DNA of 36,119 nucleotides from Stenotrophomonas maltophilia (GCA_002387845.1 DGLB01000001.1:71687-107805); one strand, 5' to 3'; positions 28,217 to 36,119 are shown, counted from the first letter of the stretch. Made by a program: numbers and translations. The notes: a model not told the origin generated them from the sequence alone.

Positions 28217-28248
28217 GAAAGGCCCCGGTTGATGCCGGGGCCTTTTCC
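28217..28248. terminator. Bidirectional terminator after clpB
   Basis: AAAGGCCCCGG (28218-28228) pairs perfectly with CCGGGGCCTTT (28235-28245), with T-rich flank on the plus side and the mirror A/T flank on the other. It lies 23 bases after clpB and 15 bases from the end of the convergent gene at 28263, so it should serve both. Confidence 0.88.
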
Positions 28249-28262
28249 AATGGACGATGCCT

Positions 28263-28877
28263 TTACTGGGCGACGAACTTGAGCTTGCCCTTGTAGTCCG
28301 GCCAGGTGACGGACTGCTCGCCCCGGACATTGATCGGAATCCGCTTCGAACTCGTCGGAGAGTCCGTTGCGGCGTCTTCGTTGGCGACCGTGACGAACAG
28401 CGTCGGAATGAAATAGGTGACGAAAATGGTGTTGTCCTGGTCCACCACGATCGGGTCCATCTTCATCGTGGTGGTCTTGCCGGCGACGACGTCGAACGAC
28501 ACGATGTTTTCATTGACGTAGGCACTCTTGGCGAGCACTTTCTCCACGCTGAAGGCCGTGTGCGGCTCGAATCCCAGGGTGGTGAGCTGATAGGAACCGG
28601 GAGGGAGCTGCAGTGTCTGGGTGCTTCCGTAGCGCGTCATGTAGTTGATGTCGAAATCCACGAAGCGCTTGTTGACGAGGGTGACCACCATCTGGTTTCC
28701 CTGCAGGCCCCATTCAACCCCGCCAGTCTTCAGCTGCGAGGCGACCTTTGGTTTGATATCCACTTCGCTGGTGAAGGGCGATACCTGCACCACCAGTGTT
28801 CCCGTTTCAGATTCGGCCTTGGCCGAGAAGCAACCCAGCACCAATACAGCCGTCGCCATGATGCGATGAAGACGCAT
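28263..28877 (-). CDS. Secreted protein, paralogue B of a tandem pair
   Basis: A 204-residue protein of a family I do not recognise. It has a Sec signal peptide (MRLHRIMATAVLVLGCFSAKA) and then an all-beta-looking mature part. It is clearly homologous along its length to the gene at 28957-29568: shared blocks are GTL-V-V near the mature start, WG-QGN, RFVD-D followed by TRYG, QLP-G-Y-LT--G-EP, and the end SV-WPDY-G-LKF. The ATG at 28877 has AAGGA with six bases of spacing. It is visibly less GC-rich than its paralogue, a sign of independent history. Position downstream of the two metallopeptidases suggests a joint role, perhaps as surface protein or substrate, which is inference. Confidence 0.8.
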   Translation of the reverse strand: MRLHRIMATAVLVLGCFSAKAESETGTLVVQVSPFTSEVDIKPKVASQLKTGGVEWGLQGNQMVVTLVNKRFVDFDINYMTRYGSTQTLQLPPGSYQLTTLGFEPHTAFSVEKVLAKSAYVNENIVSFDVVAGKTTTMKMDPIVVDQDNTIFVTYFIPTLFVTVANEDAATDSPTSSKRIPINVRGEQSVTWPDYKGKLKFVAQ

Positions 28878-28899
28878 GTCCAGTCCTTGATGAGCGGAT

Positions 28900-28919
28900 G
28901 CAGGGAGGAACGTCCCTGC
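28900..28919 (-). promoter_or_regulatory. 5' leader hairpin of paralogue B
   Basis: GCAGGGA (28900-28906) and TCCCTGC (28913-28919) form a perfect stem 22 bases before the ATG, followed by ATCAAGGAC and the start codon. The same hairpin and ATCAAGGAC lie before the paralogous gene at 29568, so the leader was duplicated with the gene or kept by selection. Confidence 0.6.
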
Positions 28920-28956
28920 TGCGTGTGCCCGGGTGGGGCAGGTGTGGCACCCGCGA

Positions 28957-29568
28957 TCAGCGCGGGATGAACTTCAGCGGTCCGTGGTAATCGGGCCAGG
29001 CAACGGAACGCGCGTCGCGCAGGCTGACCGGCACGGCCCGCTGCGTTTTTTCAGCCTCCCCTATTGGCTGCCCGGGCGCGGTGAGCACGGTCAGCAGGGT
29101 GGGCACGAACGGCTTGAGCGCATCCTCGTCCAGCACAACCGGTGCCAGCCGCATCGAGGTGGTCTTGTCCGCCTCGATCGTGACCGTGCGTACGCCCTGG
29201 TTGAGGAAGGCCGCACTGTTCATCTGCTTCTCGGCGCTGTAGCTCTGCCGCGGTTCCAGGCCGACCACGGTGAGGCGGTAGTCGCCGGCGGGCAGCTGCA
29301 CGGCATGGCTGTAGCCGTAGCGGGTGGTGAAGCCGTAGTCGTAGTCGACGAAACGCGGGTCGACCTGGACCAGGATCAGTTCGTTGCCCTGTACCCCCCA
29401 GGTGATCCCGCCAAAGCGGACGTCTTCCCTTTGGGTCTTGCTGAGCGGTACTTCAGACTGCAACCGCTCGACTTCCACGTACAGCGTGCCGGTTGCCGTG
29501 GCGGCGTTGACGGAAAAACTGCCTGCCAGGCACAGGGCGGCAAGCGTGAGACCTGCTGCGGAACGCAT
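28957..29568 (-). CDS. Secreted protein, paralogue A of a tandem pair
   Basis: A 203-residue protein with a Sec signal peptide (MRSAAGLTLAALCLAGSFSVNA) and the same fold-level pattern as the gene at 28263-28877: GITWGVQGNELILVQVD, RFVDYDYGFTTRYGYSH, QLPAGDYRLTVVGLEP and the end SVAWPDYHGPLKFIPR. The QLPAGDYRLTVVGLEP stretch resembles the PEGA/carboxypeptidase-regulatory type of beta-sandwich, but I cannot name a family. ATG 29568 has AAGGA with six bases of spacing; the longer open frame runs into the M13 gene and is rejected. It follows the M13 peptidase by 88 bases on the same strand. Function unknown. Confidence 0.82.
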   Translation of the reverse strand: MRSAAGLTLAALCLAGSFSVNAATATGTLYVEVERLQSEVPLSKTQREDVRFGGITWGVQGNELILVQVDPRFVDYDYGFTTRYGYSHAVQLPAGDYRLTVVGLEPRQSYSAEKQMNSAAFLNQGVRTVTIEADKTTSMRLAPVVLDEDALKPFVPTLLTVLTAPGQPIGEAEKTQRAVPVSLRDARSVAWPDYHGPLKFIPR

Positions 29569-29585
29569 GATCTGTCCTTGATGGT

Positions 29586-29606
29586 GCAGGGACCCCCCGT
29601 CCCTGC
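29586..29606 (-). promoter_or_regulatory. 5' leader hairpin of paralogue A
   Basis: GCAGGGA (29586-29592) and TCCCTGC (29600-29606) form a stem with a seven-base loop, 17 bases before the ATG at 29568, in the same setting as the hairpin before paralogue B. A CCCGGG-ATCAC-CCCGGG hairpin (29615-29631) lies just upstream and may end M13 transcription. Confidence 0.6.
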
Positions 29607-29656
29607 GGCGTTGCCCCGGGATCACCCCGGGACCTCGCGGAGTATGCAACAAGCGC

Positions 29657-32110
29657 CTACAGGTACACCACGCGTTCGTGTTTGGTCCGTGCCATCGGGG
29701 TTCCCACCGCGCACTGGAAGGCCTCGGCAAAGGCCGGCAGGTTGGACGGAGCCACGTTCGCGCGCGGGGCGCCCAGTGCATGCGGGTCCACCTGCAGTTC
29801 CAGCTGCAGCCGCTCGCGGGTCTGCAGGCCGCGATTGATCCACGCCCAGCTGGCGAAGAACAGCTGCTCGCGGCTGAGGCCGTCGGTCATCGGGTCGGTC
29901 TGGTGTCCGGTCGTCTCGCGCAGCGCCTCCAATGCAAGCGATAGACCACCCAGGTCGGCCATGTTCTCGTGGGCGGTCAGGGTGCCGTTGACCGGCAGGC
30001 CATCGACCTGCTGCCGATCGAACTGTTCGCTCAGTTGGCGCGAGAGGTAGGCGTACCGGTTGAGGTCCTGCTCGCTCCACCACAGGCGCAGCCCGCCCTC
30101 CGGCGCGAACTGGCTCGTTTCGGCGGTAAACGCATGCGCCATTTCGTGGCCGATGATCGCGCCGGCGGCCCCGTAGTTGAGCGCATCATCCGCCGCCGGA
30201 TCGAAGTAGGGCGGTTGCAGCAGCGCGGCCGAGAAGGCCATGTCGTTCTGCATCACGTCGAAGTAGGCGGTGGCGGTGTGGGCATACAGCGGCCGCAGCC
30301 GTCCGTCGGCCGGCTGGCCGATCCGTGCCAGCTGGGTGCCGGTGTGGAATGCGCGCGCCCGCTGCAGATTGGCCAGGTAACCGCAGCGTTCCGTGCGCAG
30401 GTCAGTCCAGTCCGGCCAGTGGTCCGGATGCCCGATCAATGGGTCGAGCTGGTCCGCCTTGGCCTGCGCGGTGGCCCGGGTGGTGGCATCCAGCCACGGC
30501 ACCGTGCCGAGCCTTCGCTTGAGCACGGTGCGGATCTGGTCGACCATGTCGGTGATCCGGCGGCGCGTGTCCGCGGGGAAGTGCGCGTCGGCATAGACCT
30601 CGCTCAAGGCTTCACCCGCGAAGGCATGGATCGCGGCCAGCACCCGCTTCCAACGCGGCGGCAACGGCCGGTCAAGGTCCACCGGCCCCTGCTGGAATTC
30701 ATGCGCGGCCCGGGCGAAATCATCGGACAGATAGGGACTGGACATGTCCAGGCAGTGGAAGCGCAGGTAGGCGCGCCACGCCGACGGGTCGGTGTCGGCC
30801 AGGGCGGCGCTGACCGTCTGGTGGAAGTTGGGCATGCCCAGCGAGAACCACTCCGGTACCGGCAGGTCCAGCGACTGGAACAGCGTGGTCCAGTTGAAGT
30901 TCGGCGTCAGCGCATCCGCCTCCGCGGGCGTCACCGGGTTGTAGAACAGCCGGGTGTCACTGGCCAGTGCGGCGTGGCTCATGGAGGCCCCGGCCAGGCG
31001 CTGTTCCAGCGAGAACACCGATGTCGCGTCGGTGTGCGCCTGGGCCTCGGGAACCCCGGACAGCTGCAGCAGCCGCACGATGTGCAGCCAGTAGTCCTGG
31101 CGCTGGCGATCGCGACGCACGTCGTGATAGTCGGTGGGGTCGGGCAGCCCCAGTCCGCCCTGGTGGGCGTAGGCGATCAGGGTGGTGCGGTTGTCCATGT
31201 CCGGTTCCACCGAGAAGCCGAACAGTGGATTGCGACCTTCGCCGGTCAGTGCGCGCAGATGCGCGGCGATCGCCTCGCCGGTGTCCAGGCGATCAATGGC
31301 GGCCAACTCGGCGCGCACCGAGCGCAGCGGGTCGGCGTTGAGGTGCGCCGCATCCATGCCGCTGGTCCACAGGTCGGCCACCACCCGCTGTGCACCCTCG
31401 GGCGCGGACGCCCGGGCGAACTGCTCGGCCAGTGTCCGTTGCTGCAGCAGCGACTGCTCCTGCAGGACCTGGGTAACGCGCCAGCGACTCTTGGGGCCGT
31501 CGAGACGCGTGGCATTGGCCCAGCGGTTGTTGACGTAGGCATACAGCGATTGGCAGGGGTCCTGCGTGGTGTCCAGATCGGTCGCGTTGAAGCCGAGCGC
31601 GGCCGGTGGGTCTTCGCTGGCGGCGGGGGTGGGAACAGCGCGCAGGGCCTCGGTGCGCGGTGCATCGGTCGCGGATACGTCGCCCGCGCAGGGCGCATAG
31701 CGTGAGGCCGCGTGCCACCCGGTCCAGAGACCTCCGAGCGTGCCGAGGCTGGCCCCGATGAGGGTGCCCGCCATGATCTGCGGGCAGTTAACGGGACGCG
31801 CCAGGCAACCGGCGGCGGCGGTCGAAGCCAGCGGCAGACCGGTCGTGGCGGTGCGTACCGGTGCGTAATCGCCTGCATTGTGGGCGGCGGTACCCGGGAC
31901 GGGGCGCGAGGCCTGGGCGGTCCGAGGCAGAACACCGCCGAGCAGAAGCGCGGTGGTGAACAACTGCGATGCGTTGCGGATCGTCAGTACCGGCGCGCGC
32001 CGCCCGAAGCGCTGCGCACGGCCGTGATCCTGCGGCGGCTGCCGGCCATGCAACGCGCGGGCGAAGTCGCCCTGCGCACGGCGGTCGTGCGCGAGTGAGG
32101 AAAGCGGCAT
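29657..32110 (-). CDS. M13-family (neprilysin-like) zinc metallopeptidase with unusual leader
   Basis: An 817-residue protein. From about residue 170 it is a peptidase of family M13: FNATDLDTTQDPCQSLYAYVNNRW starts the domain, the zinc site is HEMAH (His655, Glu656, His659) with third ligand Glu715 in ENMADLGG, and PRANVAPSNLPAFAEAF carries the substrate-binding Arg. The first ~145 residues are not part of M13 proteins: a basic 46-residue stretch, a hydrophobic segment (residues 50-60) ending in LPRTAQA, the motif CLARPVNC (102-109), a glycine-rich hydrophobic segment (113-130) and Cys141. The same layout occurs in the M28 gene one base upstream. Most likely the catalytic part is outside the cytoplasm. 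The ATG at 32110 follows the M28 stop by one base, so the two are coupled. Confidence 0.93.
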   Translation of the reverse strand: MPLSSLAHDRRAQGDFARALHGRQPPQDHGRAQRFGRRAPVLTIRNASQLFTTALLLGGVLPRTAQASRPVPGTAAHNAGDYAPVRTATTGLPLASTAAAGCLARPVNCPQIMAGTLIGASLGTLGGLWTGWHAASRYAPCAGDVSATDAPRTEALRAVPTPAASEDPPAALGFNATDLDTTQDPCQSLYAYVNNRWANATRLDGPKSRWRVTQVLQEQSLLQQRTLAEQFARASAPEGAQRVVADLWTSGMDAAHLNADPLRSVRAELAAIDRLDTGEAIAAHLRALTGEGRNPLFGFSVEPDMDNRTTLIAYAHQGGLGLPDPTDYHDVRRDRQRQDYWLHIVRLLQLSGVPEAQAHTDATSVFSLEQRLAGASMSHAALASDTRLFYNPVTPAEADALTPNFNWTTLFQSLDLPVPEWFSLGMPNFHQTVSAALADTDPSAWRAYLRFHCLDMSSPYLSDDFARAAHEFQQGPVDLDRPLPPRWKRVLAAIHAFAGEALSEVYADAHFPADTRRRITDMVDQIRTVLKRRLGTVPWLDATTRATAQAKADQLDPLIGHPDHWPDWTDLRTERCGYLANLQRARAFHTGTQLARIGQPADGRLRPLYAHTATAYFDVMQNDMAFSAALLQPPYFDPAADDALNYGAAGAIIGHEMAHAFTAETSQFAPEGGLRLWWSEQDLNRYAYLSRQLSEQFDRQQVDGLPVNGTLTAHENMADLGGLSLALEALRETTGHQTDPMTDGLSREQLFFASWAWINRGLQTRERLQLELQVDPHALGAPRANVAPSNLPAFAEAFQCAVGTPMARTKHERVVYL

Positions 32111-32111
32111 G

Positions 32112-33509
32112 TCAGGCCCCCCGCTGGGCGGACGGGGTCGCCAGCCACGCGCTTACCGCGCGGTGCAGCACGTTGACCGCCGACAACGCGCGACGCGTGT
32201 TGACGCGTTCGGGCTGGTCGGCTCCGTTGTGGATCACCCGTTCGCGACCGGACAAAGGCAGCGCCTGGTAGGCGACCGTGGCGTCGTCGGCCGCGCTGAC
32301 TCGTGCGTCCATCTCGGCGTCCTGCGTCGCGTTCAGGGTGCGCGCGAGGTAGCGATCGTACAGGCTCCAGTCCACGGCTTCCTCGGCCTGCAGGTAGGCT
32401 TCGCGGGCCTGCTGGCGCGCGCGTTCGGGGGCGATATCGGCCGCGTCCGCCAGGCTGATGCCGATGCTGGGAAGTCCGCGACGCTGAAGGGCGATGTGGT
32501 CCGACGGCAGGGTCCAGCCGGTGCTGTTGTGGACGCGCAGCCCCACGCCCGCCGCCGCATCGCGCAGGAGGTGGTCCATGCGCGCCTCCGCCGGGGAGAC
32601 TGGCATTGCGTCGGCCCCACGTGGCCGCGAATCGCCATCGCGGTAGAGCACGTGTTCGTTGGAGCCGGAGAGGGTCAGCCCGTCGCCGTCCGCCAGCAGG
32701 TCAAGGTTGAGTGCTACCTCTGCACAGTCCCGCGCGGCCAGGCACTGGTCGGCATGCGCCTTGGCCCCGTGCAGGCCATCTTCTTCCCGATCGGTCACCA
32801 GCACCTGGACGCGCGTGCCGGGCGGCAGGCCCTCGGCCGACAGCCGTCGCGCCAGCATCAGCAGCGCAGCCACACCGATCCCGTTGTCCACCGACCCGGT
32901 GGAGCCGGCGTCTGGAGCCATCACATCGCCGTGTCCCATCAGCAGCAGGGTGCGCTCCGGTGTGCCTTCGCCGGACAGCGTGACCATCAGGTTCTCGCCG
33001 ATGGACTGGTAGGGGTAGCCGAACAGGGTGCGGGTGGTCAGGTTGAACGGCCGATGCTCGACATGGAAGCCATCGCGCTCGAACAGCGAGACGATGGTTT
33101 CCAACCGGGCCTGGTTGGCACCGAAACGGCGGCGGACGATGCTGGCGGAAACTTTCTGCGATTCACGCGTGGCATCGACGAGGGCGGAAAGATCCAGTTC
33201 AAGTGCAGCTTCGTCAGCGCTGATCTGCGTGCCCAGCAGTTCGGCCAGGTGGTCCATCCAGTTTGCAGCCGGATGCACGAGGCCGGCCGCGGCTCCGGGC
33301 AGCCCGGCAGGGGACACGGCCGTTTCCTCGGCCGTTTCCGGCAACAGGGCCTGCAGCGTCTGCTGCACCTCCGGGGACAGCTGCTCCAGCACGGCATGGA
33401 TTGCCGGCACCGCGCAGCTTGGCACGCCGTCGCAGTAGCGCACCACGGCCCACACCTGCTGCCGGTCTTCGGCAGGCAGGGCATCGAGCAATGCGTCCCG
33501 CGTGGACAT
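32112..33509 (-). CDS. M28-family zinc metallopeptidase (catalytic part, frameshifted from its leader)
   Basis: A 465-residue reading frame whose second half is a peptidase of family M28. The two-zinc site is complete: His193 (MGHGDVMAPD), Asp208 (SVDNGIG), Glu242-Glu243 (DREEDGLHGA), Asp270 (LNLDLLAD) and His338 (SDHIALQRRGLPSIGIS). Residues 1-~100 are a helical region not typical of M28. The ATG at 33509 has no ribosome binding site and directly follows a run of eight C on the coding strand (33518-33511). With seven C the frame would join the upstream leader, giving a protein of about 648 residues. It is therefore probably not the true start. Substrate unknown; aminopeptidase activity would be usual for the family. 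Confidence 0.85.
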   Translation of the reverse strand: MSTRDALLDALPAEDRQQVWAVVRYCDGVPSCAVPAIHAVLEQLSPEVQQTLQALLPETAEETAVSPAGLPGAAAGLVHPAANWMDHLAELLGTQISADEAALELDLSALVDATRESQKVSASIVRRRFGANQARLETIVSLFERDGFHVEHRPFNLTTRTLFGYPYQSIGENLMVTLSGEGTPERTLLLMGHGDVMAPDAGSTGSVDNGIGVAALLMLARRLSAEGLPPGTRVQVLVTDREEDGLHGAKAHADQCLAARDCAEVALNLDLLADGDGLTLSGSNEHVLYRDGDSRPRGADAMPVSPAEARMDHLLRDAAAGVGLRVHNSTGWTLPSDHIALQRRGLPSIGISLADAADIAPERARQQAREAYLQAEEAVDWSLYDRYLARTLNATQDAEMDARVSAADDATVAYQALPLSGRERVIHNGADQPERVNTRRALSAVNVLHRAVSAWLATPSAQRGA

Positions 33510-34059
33510 CGGGGGGGGAGGCCAGCGGCGCTTCGCTGGAACAGTCCGGCGCGGAAGATTGCCCTGCCAGGAAGCCCAGGCCGCCGGCCGCCATTACACC
33601 GAGGCCGGCGACCGCACCGGCCAGCATAGCTTTTGAACAGTCCCGGGGGCGGGCGACACAGCTGCCGGCGACCGAATTGCTGATGCTCTGCAGTTTCTCC
33701 CGGGTCCCCCCTGCTTCGAGCAGCGCGTAGTTGTCCTGCGGTGCCGCATGTACTCCGGCCAGCAGGGCGCTGCGCGGGGGCTGCGCCGTGTGTGCGGGGC
33801 GTAGGCCGATATCGCGCGCCGCCGGTGGCTGCGGCGACGCGCTGCGGCGTCCAACAGGAGCGGTTCGCGGCGTGTGCAGCGCCGAGCTGAGCAGCAGCAG
33901 CGCCACCATGCAGTCGCGACCGTTGCGGATATGCAGGGGGCCGCGTCCGGTCAGCCTGTCAAAGGACGCGCCGCCACGCGCACCCGGCACTGCGGGGCGC
34001 GCGAGGGCGTTCTGGAAGTTTCCCTGGACCCGGCGTACCTGGGCAATGTTTTCTGGCAT
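33214..34059 (-). pseudogene. Leader module of the M28 peptidase, out of frame with it
   Basis: From ATG 34059 (GGGG ribosome binding site; a GTG at 34071 is also in frame) this frame encodes about 183 residues that match the leader of the M13 peptidase: RRVQGNFQNAL near the start against RRAQGDFARAL, IRN followed by a hydrophobic segment (51-60), CVARPRDC (134-141) against CLARPVNC, a glycine-rich hydrophobic segment, and Cys173, 32 residues after Cys141 exactly as Cys141 lies 32 after Cys109 in M13. After the C8 run the frame continues only as a shadow of the M28 gene and stops at 33214. So 33519-34059 is the real 5' part of the M28 gene, and the break is either a base error, a mutation, or slippage in a contingency tract. 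Confidence 0.75.
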
Positions 34060-34155
34060 GGCGAACCCCACATCGGCGAATGTGGAAAAAGCATGCAGAT
34101 CGTGCGGCGGCGTGCCTATCGGAACGCTTGCAGATGTGCCGCAGGGCGGGAGCGG

Positions 34156-35853
34156 TTACACCACGGGCAGCGACTTGCCCAGGTTGCGGTACGGCGGCGT
34201 GGCCATCACCATCTCCGCGAGCGAATAGGCCAGTTCGCGTTCGGCCATGACGGTCCCGTCCGCGCCATGCTCCAGCAGGTGCTTCACTTCGGCATCGCTG
34301 TGCGCGCGTGCCAGCAGGGTCAGGCCAGGATTGAGCGCGCGCAGCTTGGCCAGCGTTTCTCCAGCTTCGAGCGGCTGCGGAATGGCCAGCACGGCGATCT
34401 TGGCGCGCTCCGGATGTGCTTCAGCCAGCACCTTGTCGGAAGCGGCACTGCCGCGGATGCCGGGCAGGCCGGCCGCGTGCGCTTCGGCGACATGTTCCTT
34501 GTTGTCGTCAATGACCAGTACGGGAACGCCACGGTCGCGCAGCACCTGGGCCAGCGCGCTGCCGACCCGGCCATAGCCGATCACGATGGCATGGTCGTGC
34601 AGGTCCAGTGAGGGGCCGGGCGGCAGTTCGGTTTCCACCGCCTGCGGCATGCTTTCCTGGTGCTTGAGCAGCCAGCGGTCGAGCAGGCCGAACACGACAG
34701 GGTTGAGCATGATCGAGATCAACGCGCCGGCCAGCACCAGCGCCTGGCCGGTGGGCGGCAGGATCTGCAGGCTCACCCCGAGGCCGGCGATGATGAAGGC
34801 GAACTCGCCGATCTGCGCCAGGCTGGCCGAGATGGTCAGCGCGGTGCCATTGGGATGGCCGAACGCGCGCACGATGAAGAACGCAGCGGCGGACTTGCCG
34901 AACATGATGATCGCGGCGGTGGCCAGTACCTGCCACGGATGCTCGATGAGGATGTTGGGGTTGAACAGCATGCCCACCGAAACGAAGAACAGCACGGCGA
35001 ACGCATCACGCAGCGGCAGCGAGTCGTTGGCGGCCTTGTGGCTGAGCTCGGACTCATTGAGCAGCATGCCGGCGAAGAAGGCACCCAGTGCGAACGACAC
35101 GCCGAACAGCATGGCCGAACCGAACGCCACGCCCAGTGCGATGGCCAGCACGGAGAGGGTGAACAGCTCGCGCGAGCCGGTGCCGGCAATGCGCTCCAGC
35201 ACCCACGGAATGACCCGGCGGCCGACCACCAGCATGACGGCGACGAACAGGCCCAGCTGGACGAAGGTCCAGCCGATGCTGGCCAGCACGCTGCCGAGGG
35301 TGTGGGTCTGGTTGGCGGCATCCGGGCCGAACACGCCGGCCAGCACGGGCATCATCACCAGGGCCAGCACACAGGCCAGGTCTTCGACGATGAGCCAGCC
35401 GACCGCGATCTTGCCGCGCTGGGTTTCCAGCAGGCGGCGTTCTTCCATGGCGCGCAGCAGCACCACGGTACTGGCGGTGGCCAGCGAGAAGCCGAACACG
35501 ATGCCGTGCAGCGGCTCCCATCCCATCAGCCAGGCCAGGCCCCAGCCGAGCAGGGTGGCGACCAGGATCTGGCCGATGGCACCGGGAATGGCGATGGCTT
35601 TGACGGCCATCAGGTCTTTCAGCGAGAAATGCAGGCCAACCCCGAACATCAGCAGCATCACGCCAAGCTCGGCCAACTGGTTGGCCAGCGCTTGGTCGGC
35701 GACGAAGCCGGGGGTGAACGGCCCTACACAGATGCCCGCAACCAGATAACCGACCAGCGGAGACAAACGCAGCTTGTTGGCCAGCGCGCCAAAGATGAAG
35801 GCGAGCCCCAGGCCAACGGCAACGATGTTGATCAGGTCGGCGTCATGGTGCAT
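34156..35853 (-). CDS. ybaL: CPA2-family cation:proton antiporter with RCK domain (YbaL/KefB-like)
   Basis: A 565-residue membrane protein with about 12 transmembrane segments in the Na+/H+ exchanger domain (residues 5-~385; LVGYLVAGICVGPFTPGF, VGWLIVEDLACVLALVMMPVLAG with the ion-site Glu-Asp pair, and FFVSVGMLFNP) and a C-terminal cytoplasmic RCK_N nucleotide-binding domain (IVIGYGRVGSALAQVLRDRGVPVLVIDD). This is the layout of YbaL/KefB/KefC proteins that export K+ in exchange for protons. No KefF/KefG partner is nearby, so regulation by glutathione adducts is not indicated. The ATG at 35853 was preferred to an in-frame TTG four codons upstream. The M28 operon follows after ~97 bases. Confidence 0.9.
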   Translation of the reverse strand: MHHDADLINIVAVGLGLAFIFGALANKLRLSPLVGYLVAGICVGPFTPGFVADQALANQLAELGVMLLMFGVGLHFSLKDLMAVKAIAIPGAIGQILVATLLGWGLAWLMGWEPLHGIVFGFSLATASTVVLLRAMEERRLLETQRGKIAVGWLIVEDLACVLALVMMPVLAGVFGPDAANQTHTLGSVLASIGWTFVQLGLFVAVMLVVGRRVIPWVLERIAGTGSRELFTLSVLAIALGVAFGSAMLFGVSFALGAFFAGMLLNESELSHKAANDSLPLRDAFAVLFFVSVGMLFNPNILIEHPWQVLATAAIIMFGKSAAAFFIVRAFGHPNGTALTISASLAQIGEFAFIIAGLGVSLQILPPTGQALVLAGALISIMLNPVVFGLLDRWLLKHQESMPQAVETELPPGPSLDLHDHAIVIGYGRVGSALAQVLRDRGVPVLVIDDNKEHVAEAHAAGLPGIRGSAASDKVLAEAHPERAKIAVLAIPQPLEAGETLAKLRALNPGLTLLARAHSDAEVKHLLEHGADGTVMAERELAYSLAEMVMATPPYRNLGKSLPVV

Positions 35854-35952
35854 CGGGACTCGCAAAAAGGGGGGATACCCCGATTTTCACCGATGCGGCC
35901 CCATCCGGCAAATTCGGAGCGCGTGCATTGCGCTGGGGATGTCGTGGCTTAC

Positions 35953-35974
35953 GTAGAGCCGGGCTTGCCCGGCT
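35953..35974 (+). repeat. SMAG (GTAG) REP-like monomer
   Basis: GTAG followed by the perfect hairpin AGCCGGGC TT GCCCGGCT. It is identical to the left half of the dimer at 19907-19928. It lies upstream of the antiporter gene, 100 bases before its start; no partner copy was found before the end of the window. Confidence 0.85.
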
Positions 35975-36021
35975 GCAGTTGGCACTTGGCGAACAGCCGG
36001 TGTTCACGGCCCTCCTGGCTT

Positions 36022-36119
36022 GGGGGGGGCGGCCCCGCCCCCGCCCCCCCCCCTGCCCCCCCCCCTCGTTTTTTTTTTTCAAAAAAAAAAAAATTTTTTT
36101 TTTTTTTTTTTTTCATTTT
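36022..36119. other. Homopolymer tail at the contig end, probable artefact
   Basis: The last ~100 bases are runs of G and C followed by long T, A and T runs, unlike anything else in this GC-rich window. The pattern fits poor-quality read ends at a contig edge. No gene was seen between 35854 and the end. Confidence 0.8.

Noticed and set aside
29969..31705. 578-residue open frame on the plus strand opposite the M13 gene
   Set aside because: Antisense shadow of a gene with full M13 motifs; its protein has no recognisable domain and the frame is a product of high GC.
32109..33629. 506-residue plus-strand frame opposite the M28 gene
   Set aside because: Shadow frame; the M28 metal ligands are all in the minus-strand frame.
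35843..36082. 79-residue frame beginning MKKKNEGG at the contig end
   Set aside because: Encoded mostly by the homopolymer tail and probably an artefact.

Overview
The window is a GC-rich chromosomal segment from a gammaproteobacterium of the Xanthomonadaceae, most likely Stenotrophomonas. This rests on the gene families, on the order otsB / GH15 / otsA, on the many TonB-dependent receptors, and above all on GTAG-headed palindromes that match the SMAG class of REP-like repeats of Stenotrophomonas (17238-17296, 19907-19995, 35953-35974, and a variant at 6557-6580). The last ~100 bases are C, T and A homopolymers that look like a damaged contig end.

Layout. Positions 1-6560 are mostly housekeeping: the 3' end of sucC with sucD (TCA cycle), nadE (NAD synthesis), an orphan unknown gene on the minus strand, bamD (outer-membrane assembly) divergent from rluD, and pgeF overlapping rluD. 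From 6590 to 14645 everything is on the minus strand: a DUF937-OmpA fusion protein, a trehalose operon (otsB, GH15 hydrolase, otsA, read right to left), and a TonB-dependent receptor. From 14879 to 18969 the plus strand carries a DUF3574 lipoprotein, a PoxB-type pyruvate dehydrogenase and an NCS2-like permease. A GST follows on the minus strand.

Positions 19992-25482 hold a compact iron-type signalling operon on the minus strand: a Fur-box-like site, an ECF sigma factor, a FecR anti-sigma factor, a TonB receptor with an N-terminal STN signalling domain, and a di-heme cytochrome c peroxidase/MauG-like protein starting 11 bases after the receptor. clpB follows on the plus strand behind a good sigma-32 promoter.

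Positions 28263-34071 are the least ordinary part. On the minus strand, in reading order, lie an M28-family metallopeptidase, an M13 (neprilysin-like) metallopeptidase one base downstream, and two tandem paralogous secreted proteins of ~200 residues with the same 5' leader hairpin. Both peptidases carry the same unusual N-terminal leader: a long basic stretch, a hydrophobic segment, a CxARPx[ND]C motif, a glycine-rich hydrophobic segment, and a further Cys at identical spacing. In the M28 gene the leader and the catalytic part are separated by one frameshift in a run of eight G (plus strand). This is the best candidate here for an undescribed system. A KefB/YbaL-type antiporter ends the window.
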